DNA of 64,000 nt, from NCBI GenBank assembly GCA_947311845.1, contig CAMZMU010000096.1:11808910-11872909 (forward strand), read 5' to 3'. The position numbers and the translations under genes were made by a program. Source of the stretch: Poa pratensis. Lineage: Eukaryota > Streptophyta > Magnoliopsida > Poales > Poaceae. Every line of letters begins with the position of its first letter. Positions within the stretch are counted from its first letter, which is position 1. Positions 32,601-43,103 of this stretch are shown here, piece after piece. The notes below the pieces were generated by a model that saw only the letters and a program-made list of their open reading frames with translations, was not told the origin of the DNA and did not search any database.

Positions 32601-34255
32601 CGACACCATGATGAAGAGGGAGTAGTCCACCCCTGGACTATGGGTTTGTGGAAGTAACTTATGTATCTCTCCTCTCTATGAGCTTCACTAATTAGTACCA
32701 TATGAGCTGCTGAACATGATTACGGTCATCTATGTAATTCCTTTGTGGTGGATCTTTATTATGAGTTAATACATGTTTGAGATTGCAATGGTTTTGTTTC
32801 AGTTATGAAAGTAGATGCATATTATGTACCCCGTTCTTATTTACTTGTCATGATCAAGCATGTTTATGAGAGCATGTGAGGGGGAACGTGTGCATTACTT
32901 GGAGTAACAGGGGGGTGGCTAGTGCAGTGAACGTGAGAGAAAGTTCTGCGATCCACTTGGTTTTTCTACCTTACTTTGTTGCCTCACTAGGGATAAACAA
33001 AAGTACCATGCTACCGGAGAGTGGATGTGACCTTGGCCACTATCTCCATGACTAGATCTAGCATGTTCTTATTTTAACTTCATGTCATTGAACTTATTCC
33101 TATGCTCTGATTTATCTTAATTATTAAGGTGTTATGATTTAGTTCGCATCTTGGTGGAGCATAAGAGAGAGAACAACTTATACTTGAGATCTCTATGTTA
33201 GGACGTGATGCCCATATTATTAATAACTTGTCAAACCATGTCTTGTCATCTTTCATGTTAATTTTAGTGTTCCATTGTCTACCACGTTATCAAGAGAGAG
33301 TGCATTTGTGAAACCATGAACCCCAGTTCATTTTAATCATAAGAAACACCTTTCCAACACTTTTATCACCACTTTTGTTTGCTGCCATTATTAAATCCGA
33401 AAATACAAAAACACTTTTACATCTTGCATTCATCATAAAAAAACCAAAAATATCATTTATCATTACTACCATCATCCTTGCATATTTATTTTACCATCAT
33501 TGCATATTTACTACTGTTTACATATTTATTTTATTATCATTCTCACACCTTGTGCTTGACAACCACTTGGTGAGGTTGAGGGCACAAAACAATTTATTTT
33601 GTTGCAGGTTCTCAAGAGAAGGATAAGGAGATAACACCTGAAATACTGGTTCCCCGAGAGTTCGATATTAAACCCTCGAGTCACCCCTTGTGGGGAAAAC
33701 TATCTTCCACTACTACATACACTCTGCACTTGGAGTCTCAACCTAACCCATTTACTTTTCACGCAGGTACCACGCGAAGGGGCTAGCAACTGTTTTCTGG
33801 CGCCGTTGTGGGGTAACTACGTGAAGGGCCATCAGTCATTGAGTTTTGTGTTGACTTTATTCCTGATCTTAAGCCGATCGGTGTTCCTCAATCGCGCCAT
33901 GAGGGGAGACTGCGTGGAAAAGGCACGCTAGGAAAGAAAGCAACAACAAGTATGGACGGGCATTCTTTCACTCAAGCACACTACACAGTTCTACAAAATT
34001 CCAGATTGGTGGCTCCGTATATCGTGAAACACATGGATATTTTACGCTCTGAATACCCGGAGGAGACTGACTTCTGGTTAAAGGAAAACACGTGGATACT
34101 TTCGGCGGTTGGTTGCAAACACATCTCATTAATAACACCATTGTTGGAGAAGAGCTATACTTGTTGGCCAATTCACCATCTTCGACTATATTGACTTTCC
34201 AAGGGTACGAGATAAATGGGAATACATTTTACACGGACACCCAAGACAAAAAGAG
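29672..34255 (+). pseudogene. CACTA TnpD transposase (tnp2 family), broken
   Basis: Starts MSRQWMYGDRC after an ATGCAG acceptor. Order of domains: transposase-associated N-terminal domain with the CPCDDCRN motif (about 29690-29900); an acidic region; a CPICGALWY zinc-binding segment (30390-30420); then the Tnp2 core, with P-I-I-P-R-L-K-R-L-F, HPADGSQWR, STDGLNPFGEQSS, LCIYNLLPWLCMKRKF and MMPVLIQGPKQP (30490-30840), running to DVMHVTKNLCVNLL near 31390. A HNMFPFERFMG segment follows near 31930. The C-terminal part resumes at 33840 (EFCVDFIPDLKP, then F-Q-G-Y-E-I-N-G-N-T-F-Y-T). Frame changes near 30280, 30480 and 31830 and two insertions, at 32038 and 34256, rule out a product. Confidence 0.85.
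32038..33834. mobile_element. Solo LTR-like insertion in the CACTA transposase
   Basis: 1797 bp beginning TGATGCATG and ending GGCCATCA, flanked by GTCAT on both sides (32033-32037, 33835-33839). Joining the flanks gives the continuous transposase reading E-E-V-I-E-F-C-V-D-F. No gag or pol inside. A TGGCGCCGTTG word near 33799 recalls the Athila-type primer site. I read it as a solo LTR or short non-autonomous LTR element of Gypsy type; orientation not settled. Confidence 0.75.
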
Positions 34256-35911
34256 TGTTGGAGATATGCCCTAGAGGCAATTAATAAAGTGATTTTATTT
34301 GTCATATCTCTTATTGTTCATAATACGTTTTAATACCGTGCTATAACTGTATTACTCGGAAACATAATACACGTGTGGTATAGAAACAACCAGATCCCTA
34401 GTAGCCTCTACTTGACTAGTTCGTTGTGTAACAGATGATCAAGGTTTCCTGATCATGGGCATTAACCGGTTAACAACGGAGTCATATCATTGGGTGAATG
34501 ATTTGATGGACATACCCAAAACATATATAGAAACGTAGTTTCAGATCTTGGACCGTGAGATTATATCAAGTCGCTGCTTCTGAAAGATACGGCTGATCGC
34601 ACCTAACGTCATGTCTCATACGCACGACAATAAGGGTGACACCTTCGGGTATTGGAAGGAAGTAGTCGGGGCGAGTAATCAATAGCGGGAATTGCAAATC
34701 CGCATAGCAGGATAGATAATCTGGGCCCACTTGGTGAGATTACATCTAATGAGCATGCAAGCATGTGACTAGGTCACGGGGATGTAACATCACAGACGAG
34801 AGAAGATAGATTGTCAAGGATGAGGTCAAGCTCAGTAAAATGTGATACCGGAGAACGACACTCGACAATCTAAGTATCACCAGGCAAGAGATTGAAACTG
34901 GACGTCTACAGGTTCAAACGAATAAAGAGACATTCGTGGACACACAGGGGCTATCATGGATATCCAGATTCTGCTGTTAGTCGATTGATCGGAGAGAGAG
35001 TCTCGATCATGTCTGGGGTGATCCCGAACCGTGGGGTAACACACTTAAGGGTGGGTGACGATTAGATTGGATTTAGAGAGAATGAGAAACAGGAACTCCG
35101 GAAGTGTTCAGGAGCTCCGGAAGTGTTCCGGTAATTGTCCGATGATTGATCGGAGGCCACGAAATATGTTTCGGGGTCCGAATGAATTAAGTAATATGTA
35201 TCTAATATTAATAAGTGTTATTAATGATTAAATACATGTTTTATTTAATTAATTTCGAATTTAAAAGGCAAATGGGCCTTAGAGGCCCATTAGGGGAAAA
35301 TTCCAATAGGAAAAGAAAAAGAAAAAGGAGAAAAATGGGGCAGCCACCCTAGGTGGGCCGAATGGGGCCCACCTAGGGCAGCCGGCTCCCCCCTTGGTGC
35401 GGCACCCCATGTGGGGTTTAGTCCCACATGGGGAAGCCAAGGGAGAAGGTCTCCCCCCTTCTCCTATAATATAGGTCCTCTATGCCTTTGGAAAACACAC
35501 CAATTCCTCTCTCCTTCTCTCCTACCTTGAACGGGGTTCCGATTCTGGAGCTTCGTACGAGGAGAGAAGTCTCTCTTTAGTTTGCACACCGCCGTGCTGC
35601 TAGATCCACTCTACCACTTCCGCTGCTCTGCTGGATCTGGAGCCCGGAGGTCGTCATCCACACCGTACGTGTGTGGAACCGCGAGGCGCCATCGTTTGGC
35701 GCTGGGAGCTGTCTACTTCCACTACACGACCTTGAGGTCGGCTCGTCGTCTTCATCGTCAACGTTCGTGCGGGACGTGATCTCGCTTTCGGTCTACAAGG
35801 GTATGTATTCCGTTCTCCTTCCATATAGTATATCTGCATAGAATAGATCTTGGCTAGTTTATGGTTATCGTTGCTAGGAAATTTTTTGTTTTCTGCCTAC
35901 GATTCCCAACA
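34256..35911 (+). repeat. Copia 5' LTR (1656 bp)
   Basis: TGTTGG...CCCAACA termini. TATAATATAGG near 35465 is a candidate promoter element, about 445 bp from the LTR end. Confidence 0.85.
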
Positions 35912-35912
35912 G

Positions 35913-35924
35913 TGGTATCAGAGC
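35913..35924 (+). promoter_or_regulatory. Copia primer-binding site
   Basis: TGGTATCAGAGC one base after the LTR; complementary to initiator tRNA-Met. Confidence 0.9.
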
Positions 35925-36974
35925 CGATCTATGCGTAGATATATCTGTACGGTTAGAACACATGTTGAATGTGGGCATCGATTCTACATTTGTTACCCTC
36001 TAGCGTGTACTTGTTTATATCGCGGCATTGTGGGATGAAGCGGCCTGGACCGACTTTACGCGTACTCTTACGCGAGACTGGTTCCACACCTGACATATGG
36101 CTTGTACCGTATATGTGGCTGGCGGGTGTCTGTATCTCCTACAATAGTTGATATCGCATTTACAATGGAGGGCCCCGAAAGGGGTGTAATAGAGACAATT
36201 GTCTTATCGCTGTTGTGGTTGTTTTCGTAGGTAAGAAACGGTTCTTATGCGGAAGCCCTAGCAGCCACGTAAAAAATGCAAAAGATAAAGTAGAAGCGTC
36301 TAACTTTATTTTGCAGGGGCAATGTGATATGGTCAAGGTAGGTTTATTAAATTGTTTATAAACTGTTGGCGCGAAGGAGACCACCGCGCGGAGAAGACCA
36401 TATCATGTCGCATTACATTTCATATTAGATGTTATGTAGGTTGTGTGCATCTTATATTGTGTATATATATATATATGTCTATATATTAGTTACACGGCGG
36501 TAGTAATATAAGATGATCCCTCCCAAAATTCCGATAATAGTGTTCTCCCTCTGTCGTGCACCACCAATAAAGTTCTACGTTACGGGGTACGTCGTTTGGG
36601 GTTTCGATCCCGTCCGTCTACACTCGTCTCTTCGTTCGCATACAGTGGGTGTAAGCCACGTTGCACATGCAAATACGGCAAAGGGTGTTATGGCGAGCCT
36701 AGCATATACCAGTATATGGCCTCGGAACACAAGTACCGAAAGGTTAAGCACGAGTCACATACGGTGATGTGATTGATATACGATGTCTACCTTTGAAGTT
36801 ATGCTATTCGCCTGATCGATGGGGGTAGCGTAATGGATGGGGATTGTGTAATCACTAAGACGATGAGAGGGATACTCGTCTTGAGTGGGAGTTCTGGTAG
36901 TTTTAATTTGGCTAAAACTTGAACCCATATTTTATTATGAACAAACGTCTTATGTTTTGCAAATTCCATTGTAG
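35925..36974 (+). other. Copia leader, non-coding
   Basis: About 1 kb between the primer site and the gag ATG. No convincing ORF. Confidence 0.5.
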
Positions 36975-39900
36975 ATGTCTCGCCCCACCTTTAACCTTGG
37001 CCTGTTCCTTGAGAAAGAAAAGCTTAAGACCAATGGGTCGAACTTCATGTCCTGGTTCCGCAACCTGAGGATCCTCCTCACTCCCCACAAGGTGGCTTAC
37101 GTCATTGAAGCCGCCCTAGGTGACCCTCCTGCAGACGACGCCTCCGATGACGAGAAGAAGGTCTATCAGACCAAGTCGGAGGATTCCTCCTTCGTCCAGA
37201 GTGGCATGCTCTACGCCATGGAAGCCGACCTGCAAAAGCGCTTTGAGAAGATGAGTGCTTTTGAGATAATTTCTGATCTCAAGGCTGTCTTTGCGCCGCA
37301 GGCTAAGGCTGAGAGGTATGAAGCTTCTGAGCTTTTCTTCTCAGCCAAGATGGAAGAGCATAGCAGTGTGAGCGAGCACGTGGTCAAAATGTCTGGCTAC
37401 GTTCAACGCCTGAACGCTCTGGAATGCAAGATTCCTGATGAGCTGGCGATTGATAGGGTGCTGCAATCGTTGCCTCCTAGCTACAAAGGCTTCGTCATGA
37501 ACTATAACATGCAGGGCATGGCTAAGTCCCTGTCTGAGGTGTTCGTGATGCTCAAGACTGCTGAGGTGGAAATCAAGAAGGAGCACACGCTGTTGATGGT
37601 CAACAAGACCGTCGATTTTAAGAAATCTGGCGGCAAGGGAAGGAAGAACTGGAAGTCTAGGAAGGATGGCAAACACGTTGCCAAATCCAAGGCTAACAAA
37701 CCTGGTCCCAAACCTGGCGTGGAATGCTTCTACTGCAAGGGAGATGGTCACTGGAAGCGCAACTGCCCCAAGTACCTGGAAGACAAGAAGGCCGGCAAGA
37801 TTGTCGGGAGAGATAAAGGTATATTTGATATACATGTTATTGATGTGTACCTTACATGCGCCCGTAGTAATACCTGGGTATTTGATACCGGCTCTGTTGC
37901 TCATATTTGTAACTCACAGGTGGAGTTGCGGAATAGTCGGCGCCTGGCAAAGGACGAGGTGACGATGCGCGTCGGCAATGGATCAAGAGTTGACGTGATG
38001 GCCGTCGGCACGCTCCCTCTACATCTACCTTCGGGATTAGTTTTGGTTTTAAATAAGTGTTATTTTGTGCCATCTCTGAGTGTAAACATTATAAGTGGTT
38101 CTTGCTTGTTGCAAGACGGATATTCATTCAATTCAGTATCAAATGGTTGTGCTATTTCGATGAATGATATCTTTTATGTTGATGCTCCTGTGAATAATGG
38201 TTTATTCTTGTTGAATCTCGATCGTAGTACACATATCCATAACATAGATGCCAAAAAGATTAGACTTAGTGATGATACCGCCATGTATATGTGGCATTGC
38301 CGACTTGGTCATATTGGTGTAAAGCGCATGAAGAAACTCCACTCAGCTGGACTTTTGGAGTCATTAGATTTTGGATCTCTTGACACTTGCGAACCATGCC
38401 TCATGGGCAAGATGACTAGGTCACCGTTCAATGGTTTCGTTGAACGTGCGTCGGAATTATTGGGAGTTATACATACAGATGTGTGCGGCCCAATGAGCAT
38501 CAACGCGCAATGGTTATCGTTACTTTGTAACCTTCACTGATGACTTGAGTAGATACGGGTATATCTACTTAATGAAACACAAGTCAGAAACTTTTGAAAA
38601 GTTCAAAGAATTTCAAAGTGAGGTTGAAAATCAACTTAACAAGAAAATAAAGCACCTCCGATCCGATCGTGGTGGCGAATATTTGAGTTTTGAGTTTGGC
38701 ACACATCTGAAGGCCTGTGGAATTGTGCCACAGCTTACGCCTGCCGGAACACCACAACGCAACGGCGTGTCCGAGCGACGTAATCGTACTTTATTAGATA
38801 GCGTACGGTCTATGATGTCTCTTACCGATTTGCCCGTATCGTTTTGGGGATATGCGTTAGAAACAGCCGCATTCATTTTAAATAGGGCTCCATCTAAATC
38901 CGTGGAAACGACACCGTATGAGGTATGGCATGGTGCGAAACCTAAGCTGTCGTTCCTGAAAGTTTGGGGTTGTGAGGCTTATGTCAAGAAATTGCAGCCT
39001 GACAAACTAGAACCAAAATCGGAAAAGGTCGTCTTTGTAGGGTATCCACGGGAAACCATAGGGTACACCTTCTACCACCAAGCCGAGGGCAAAACGTTTG
39101 TCGCTAGAAACGGCACCTTTCTCGAGAAGGAGTTTCTCGCTAAAGGAGTAAGTGGGAGGAAAATAGACCTCGACGAGATAGTTGATCCTGAACTCGAAAT
39201 ACCGAGTGGCGCAACGGAAACAGTTCCTGAACCGTCCTTCATAACAGATGAAGTGGGAGAAAATGTCGAGGAGGCTATTGTACCTCGTAGGTCTGGAAGA
39301 ACCCGTACTTCTCCTGAGTGGTACGGTAATCTTGTTTGCACCGTCATGTTAATTGAACAAGACGAACCTACAAATTACAAAGAGGCGATGGAAGGACCCG
39401 AGTCCGAGAAATGGCTTGAGGCCATGAAATCCGAAATAGAATCCATGTATGACAACAAAGTATGGACTTTGGTGGAGATTCCCGAAGGGCGCAAGGCCGT
39501 CGAGAATAAATGGATCTTTAAGAAGAAGACTGATGCTGACGGTAATGTGACCGTCTATAAGGCTCGGCTTGTCGCAAAAGGTTTCCGACAAGTTCATGGA
39601 ATTGACTACGATGAAACGTTTTCACCGGTAGCGATGCTAAAGTCTATTCGGGTTTTGCTAGCAACAGCTGCATATCATGATTATGAGATATGGCAGATGG
39701 ATGTCAAAACAGCGTTCCTAAATGGCAACATTGAGGAAGAGTTGTATATGGTACAACCTGAAGGTTTTGTCAGTCCAGGAAATGTTGGCAAGGTATGCAA
39801 ACTTCAGCGTTCCATTTATGGACTGAAGCAGGCATCTCGGAGCTGGAATCTTCGCTTTGATGAGGTGATCAAAGGTTTTGGATTTGTCCAAAATTGGAAG

Positions 39901-40951
39901 AGACCTGCATTTATAAGAAAATGAGTGGGAGCTCAGTTGCATTCCTAGTTCTATATGTGGATGATATATTACTAATTGGGAATGATGTGGAACTTCTGAA
40001 AAGCGTGAAGGAATATTTAAACAGTAAATTTTCAATGAAGGACTTAGGAGAAGCTGCATACGTATTAGGCATTAAGATCTATCGTGATAGACCCAGGCGC
40101 CTACTAGCGTTATGTCAAAGTACTTACCTTGATAAGATATTGAAGAAGTTCAATATGCATTTGGCAAAGAAGGGTCTTGTGCCAGTTGTCAAGGGAAAAA
40201 CATTGAGCATGGCTCAGTGTCCACGGACGGCTCTTGAAAAGCTGAGGTGGATGGCACTCGATATGCTTCGGCTATAGGATCGATCATGTATGCCATGTTA
40301 AGTACACGACCCGATGTGGCATTGGCTCTTAGTCTGACGAGTCGATTCCAGAGTAATCCTGGCAAGGATCATTGGATAGCTGTTAAGAACATACTGAAGT
40401 ATCTTAAGTATACCAAGGACATGTTTCTTGTTTATGGAGGCTGTGAAGAGGAACTTGGCGTAACAGGTTACGTTGATGCAAGTTTCTGCACAGATCCCGA
40501 TGACTCGAAATCGCAAACAGGCTATGTGTTTAAGGTGAACGGAGGCGCTGTGAGCTGGAGAAGTGGGAAGCAACCCATAGTCGCCCAATCTACAATGGAA
40601 TCGGAGTATATTGCTGCAACGGATGCTGCAAATGAAGCTGTTTGGCTCAGGAAGTTCATCATCGAACTTGGAGTGTTCCCCAGTGCGCGAGACCCTGTGA
40701 TTATCTTCTGCGACAACACAGGGGCCATTGCCAACGTGAAGGAACCAAGGTCTCACTCCACCGCCAAACATATTCTCCGACGCTTCCATGTCATACGACA
40801 GTACGTCAAGGGAGGCGATGTAAAGATTTGCAAAATACACACGGACCTGAATGTTGCAGATCCGTTGACGAAACCTCTTCCACGAGACAAGCATGAAGAA
40901 CACCGCAATGCTATTGGTGTCAAGCTTTTACCAAGTTGTAAACTAGATTAA
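36975..40951 (+). pseudogene. Copia gag-pol polyprotein, three frameshifts
   Basis: From ATG 36975: gag (W-F-R-N-L-R-I-L-L start, residues 1-240), zinc knuckle CFYCKGDGHWKRNC (about 250-263), aspartic protease VFDTGS (about 298), integrase zinc motif (HCRLGH...CEPC), then integrase with the first Asp in IHTDVCGP and the second in LRSDRGGEY, reverse transcriptase with YVDDILL near 39953, and Copia-type RNase H (GYVDASF...STMESEYIAA). Gag, protease, integrase, RT, RNase H is the Copia order. The frame breaks near 38505, 39890 and 40255; the pieces are 36975-38540, 38545-39924, 39894-40277 and 40247-40951. Each break is small and the domains are well kept, so decay is recent or the breaks are sequence errors. 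Confidence 0.9.
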
Positions 40952-40977
40952 TTTGTACTCTAGTGCAAGTGGGAGAC

Positions 40978-41181
40978 TGTTGGAGATATGCCCTAGAGGC
41001 AATTAATAAAGTGATTTTATTTGTCATATCTCTTATTGTTCATAATACGTTTTAATACCATGCTATAACTGTATTACTCGGAAACATAATACACGTGTGG
41101 TATAGAAACAACCAGGTCCCTAGTAGCCTCTACTTGACTAGTTCGTTGTGTAACAGATGATCAAGGTTTCCTGATCATGGG
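40978..41181 (+). repeat. Copia 3' LTR, first 204 bp, cut by Gypsy insertion
   Basis: Matches 34256-34459. The LTR continues as CATTAACC in the 5' copy but here passes into TGTCGTGG, the Gypsy LTR end. Confidence 0.9.
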
Positions 41182-42123
41182 TGTCGTGGTGGGATCACGG
41201 CAGATGCCATGGGTATGGCTTAGTTGGGGCCGAACGGTCGTTGGGGGAATCCGGGAGGGTTTATGCACTCAAGACGTGCACAAGCAAGAACATGCAAGAA
41301 ACCACAAGAACATGAACAAGAAACCAAGAAAGCCAAGAACACAAAAGACACCACGATGTACCCAGGTTCGGGGCCTTCGTGAGGAAGTAAAACCCCTACT
41401 CCTGCCTTGCCTCTCTCAATATATCAGTGTGGTTCTCAAGTACAAGGTGCTCCTCGAGCTGTATGTTGCTACCAAAGTGAGAGCTCGAGTAGAAGGTGAA
41501 ACTACGAAGGGGGAAATGAGCTAGGGTTTGTTCCCCCTCCCTCTGGAGGTAGAGAAGCCGCATATATACACAGGCCGAAGTACATTTTTACCCCTGCCTA
41601 CAACTGACAATGGCATGGCCAAAAGGTAGAAGACAAGCCTCTGCCTCCTGCCAGCCCAACGGCCGGACTGTCAGGCCAGCCAGGCCTAGCTTTCCTCTTC
41701 GGTCATACTTCAGTAGCCTGCCGAGGTCTAGCCTGTAGACCTTTCCCGAAATGGCCAGTCAGCTCCTAGGCCCCCGAGCTTCCGGGAATCCCGTGGACGG
41801 ACCTCGCCGTCCTCTGAAGCCTCGGGCTACGAGCTCTGCGGCACCCGTGACCTCTCTGACATGCCTCGATCCTTGCTGCCAACCTCGGATAACACTCCTG
41901 ATCATATACCTCGGTGAGAATATCTTATTCCTGTGGTAGCTAGCTGACTGCCCCGAGGTTGATACCTCGGAGGATATACCTCGGAAAGTATACCTCGGAC
42001 GTACACCTTACGTCGGATGACGCCTCCTGCGTCCTTGCTCAATCGTTCCCTCGGACAGCTTACTGCCTTAACCTTACATGTCTTTACCTCATCATTACCC
42101 TACCCGGGGGTAACCCCCCGACA
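41182..42123 (-). repeat. Gypsy 3' LTR (942 bp)
   Basis: Plus-strand ends TGTCGTGGTGGG and CCCCCCGACA. On the minus strand GTGTATATATGCGGC (near 41560-41572) is the likely LTR TATA box. A short array of TACCTCGG words lies at 41915-41997. Confidence 0.85.
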
Positions 42124-42613
42124 GTAGTCCCCGAAGCTGATGTGGTCTCGCAGCCTCGGATGAAAGGCCGCATCAGGTTCAACCCGAAACCACATGCGCT
42201 ACAATGTTTTGCAGGTTACCGAACCAATACTCCGAGAAATCCATCGGTCTGTTCCTCGGGCCATGCTGCTTTTCCGAAGTATCCGCCGAGATCTCGGACG
42301 TCAACCCCTCGATTTCTGCATCCTTACTGACTTCGGTCAGAGAACACTGTTCACGTGTCCCATCCGTCACTTCCTGGTCCACGATAGTCAAAGCACTCGA
42401 GTGCTTTCCACCACGCGGCCCACGTCAGCGGAGGTTTCCCGCTTGCGCCGCTTCGCGCTCCAGTAACCGCGCCGCACGACGGTTTGCCTCCTGCAACCGA
42501 TCCTGTGGCCTGCTCGCCCACCGCTATCTTCGTGCCACGTGGGCCATTGTGCACAAACGATCCCACTCGCCGCTCCGATAACCGCGCGGTAGTGCGCAGT
42601 TACCGCCCGCGGT

Positions 42614-42621
42614 TATAAATA
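42614..42621 (+). promoter_or_regulatory. TATA box of the antisense gene
   Basis: TATAAATA on the plus strand, 491 bp inside the 3' LTR border and about 30 bp before a pyrimidine-rich CTTCCTCATTCACTC start-like stretch. It is conserved in the second copy (57225-57232). Confidence 0.65.
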
Positions 42622-42644
42622 GGGCCCGGGCAGTGCTTCCCTCT

Positions 42645-43103
42645 TCTTCCTCATTCACTCGCCGTCTCGCCTCCATCGCAACCAGCGCCGCCGCTTCCGG
42701 TTGAGAAGAAACGCGTTCCAGCCGCCGCCGACGAGCAGCTCCTTCGTCGCCGCTGCGACCGCGTCACCGGCGCCGCCCTTCAGCACCTCGTTTTCACGGT
42801 ATGTACTCCCTTTCTTGATACCCTAGGCATTGCCCTAGGTTTCTTCCTCTTCGCGCTTTGGTTCTTCATATGTTCTTGAATAAAATTCTATTTACCTCCT
42901 CCGGTAGATCTTACTCGCATACTTTTTTGGGTAGAAATGAGTTTCATACCTCGGACAGACGTTCGCCTAGCATATATGTGCCTCTATGTACATTAGATAG
43001 CCGTCCAACTCCTCCTGAGTTAGCCAGATATAGCCTTAGATTCCAGATTTACTTTTTCCTTTGCTAAACTTCTGTGCATTCTCTGCAGATTGATTCTGCC
43101 GAG
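42645..43103 (+). other. 5' leader and leader intron of the antisense gene
   Basis: A GC-rich leader exon ends at 42798 before GTATGT. A 290-bp AT-richer intron ends CATTCTCTGCAG at 43088, fifteen bases before the ATG at 43104. Exact transcript start not known. Confidence 0.55.

Larger units (their letters stand above)
28209..34255 (+). mobile_element. CACTA (En/Spm) transposon, 5' part, interrupted
   Basis: The terminus CACTAGTAGAAACAGGGG at 28209 is followed by subterminal repeats around TTTAGT(C/A)CCGGTTCGTA and their complements. Inside are a small coiled-coil/membrane ORF (29008-29502) and a TnpD-type transposase (29672 onward). A solo-LTR-like element (32038-33834) and then a Copia element (from 34256) cut the transposase. 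The right end of the CACTA is not in the window. Confidence 0.85.
34256..41181 (+). mobile_element. Copia LTR retrotransposon nested in the CACTA transposase
   Basis: 5' LTR 34256-35911, initiator tRNA-Met primer site, gag-pol 36975-40951, purine tract near 40967-40976, and the first 204 bp of the 3' LTR from 40978, where a Gypsy element interrupts it. Candidate TSD AAGAG at 34251-34255; the partner copy is not visible. The LTR opens TGTTGGAGATATGCCCTAG, the start shared by many Triticeae Copia families including BARE/Angela relatives. In the 204 bp that can be compared the two LTRs differ at two sites by eye. Confidence 0.9.

Noticed and set aside
33793..33834. TGGCGCCGTTG as primer site of a full-length Athila-type element
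   Set aside because: The TSD GTCAT lies just after it and the CACTA transposase resumes, so no internal region or second LTR follows.
33952..34255. ORF read at first as a retrotransposon gag start
   Set aside because: It continues the CACTA TnpD C-terminal part (EFCVDF...GYEING.TFYT) once the solo LTR is removed.
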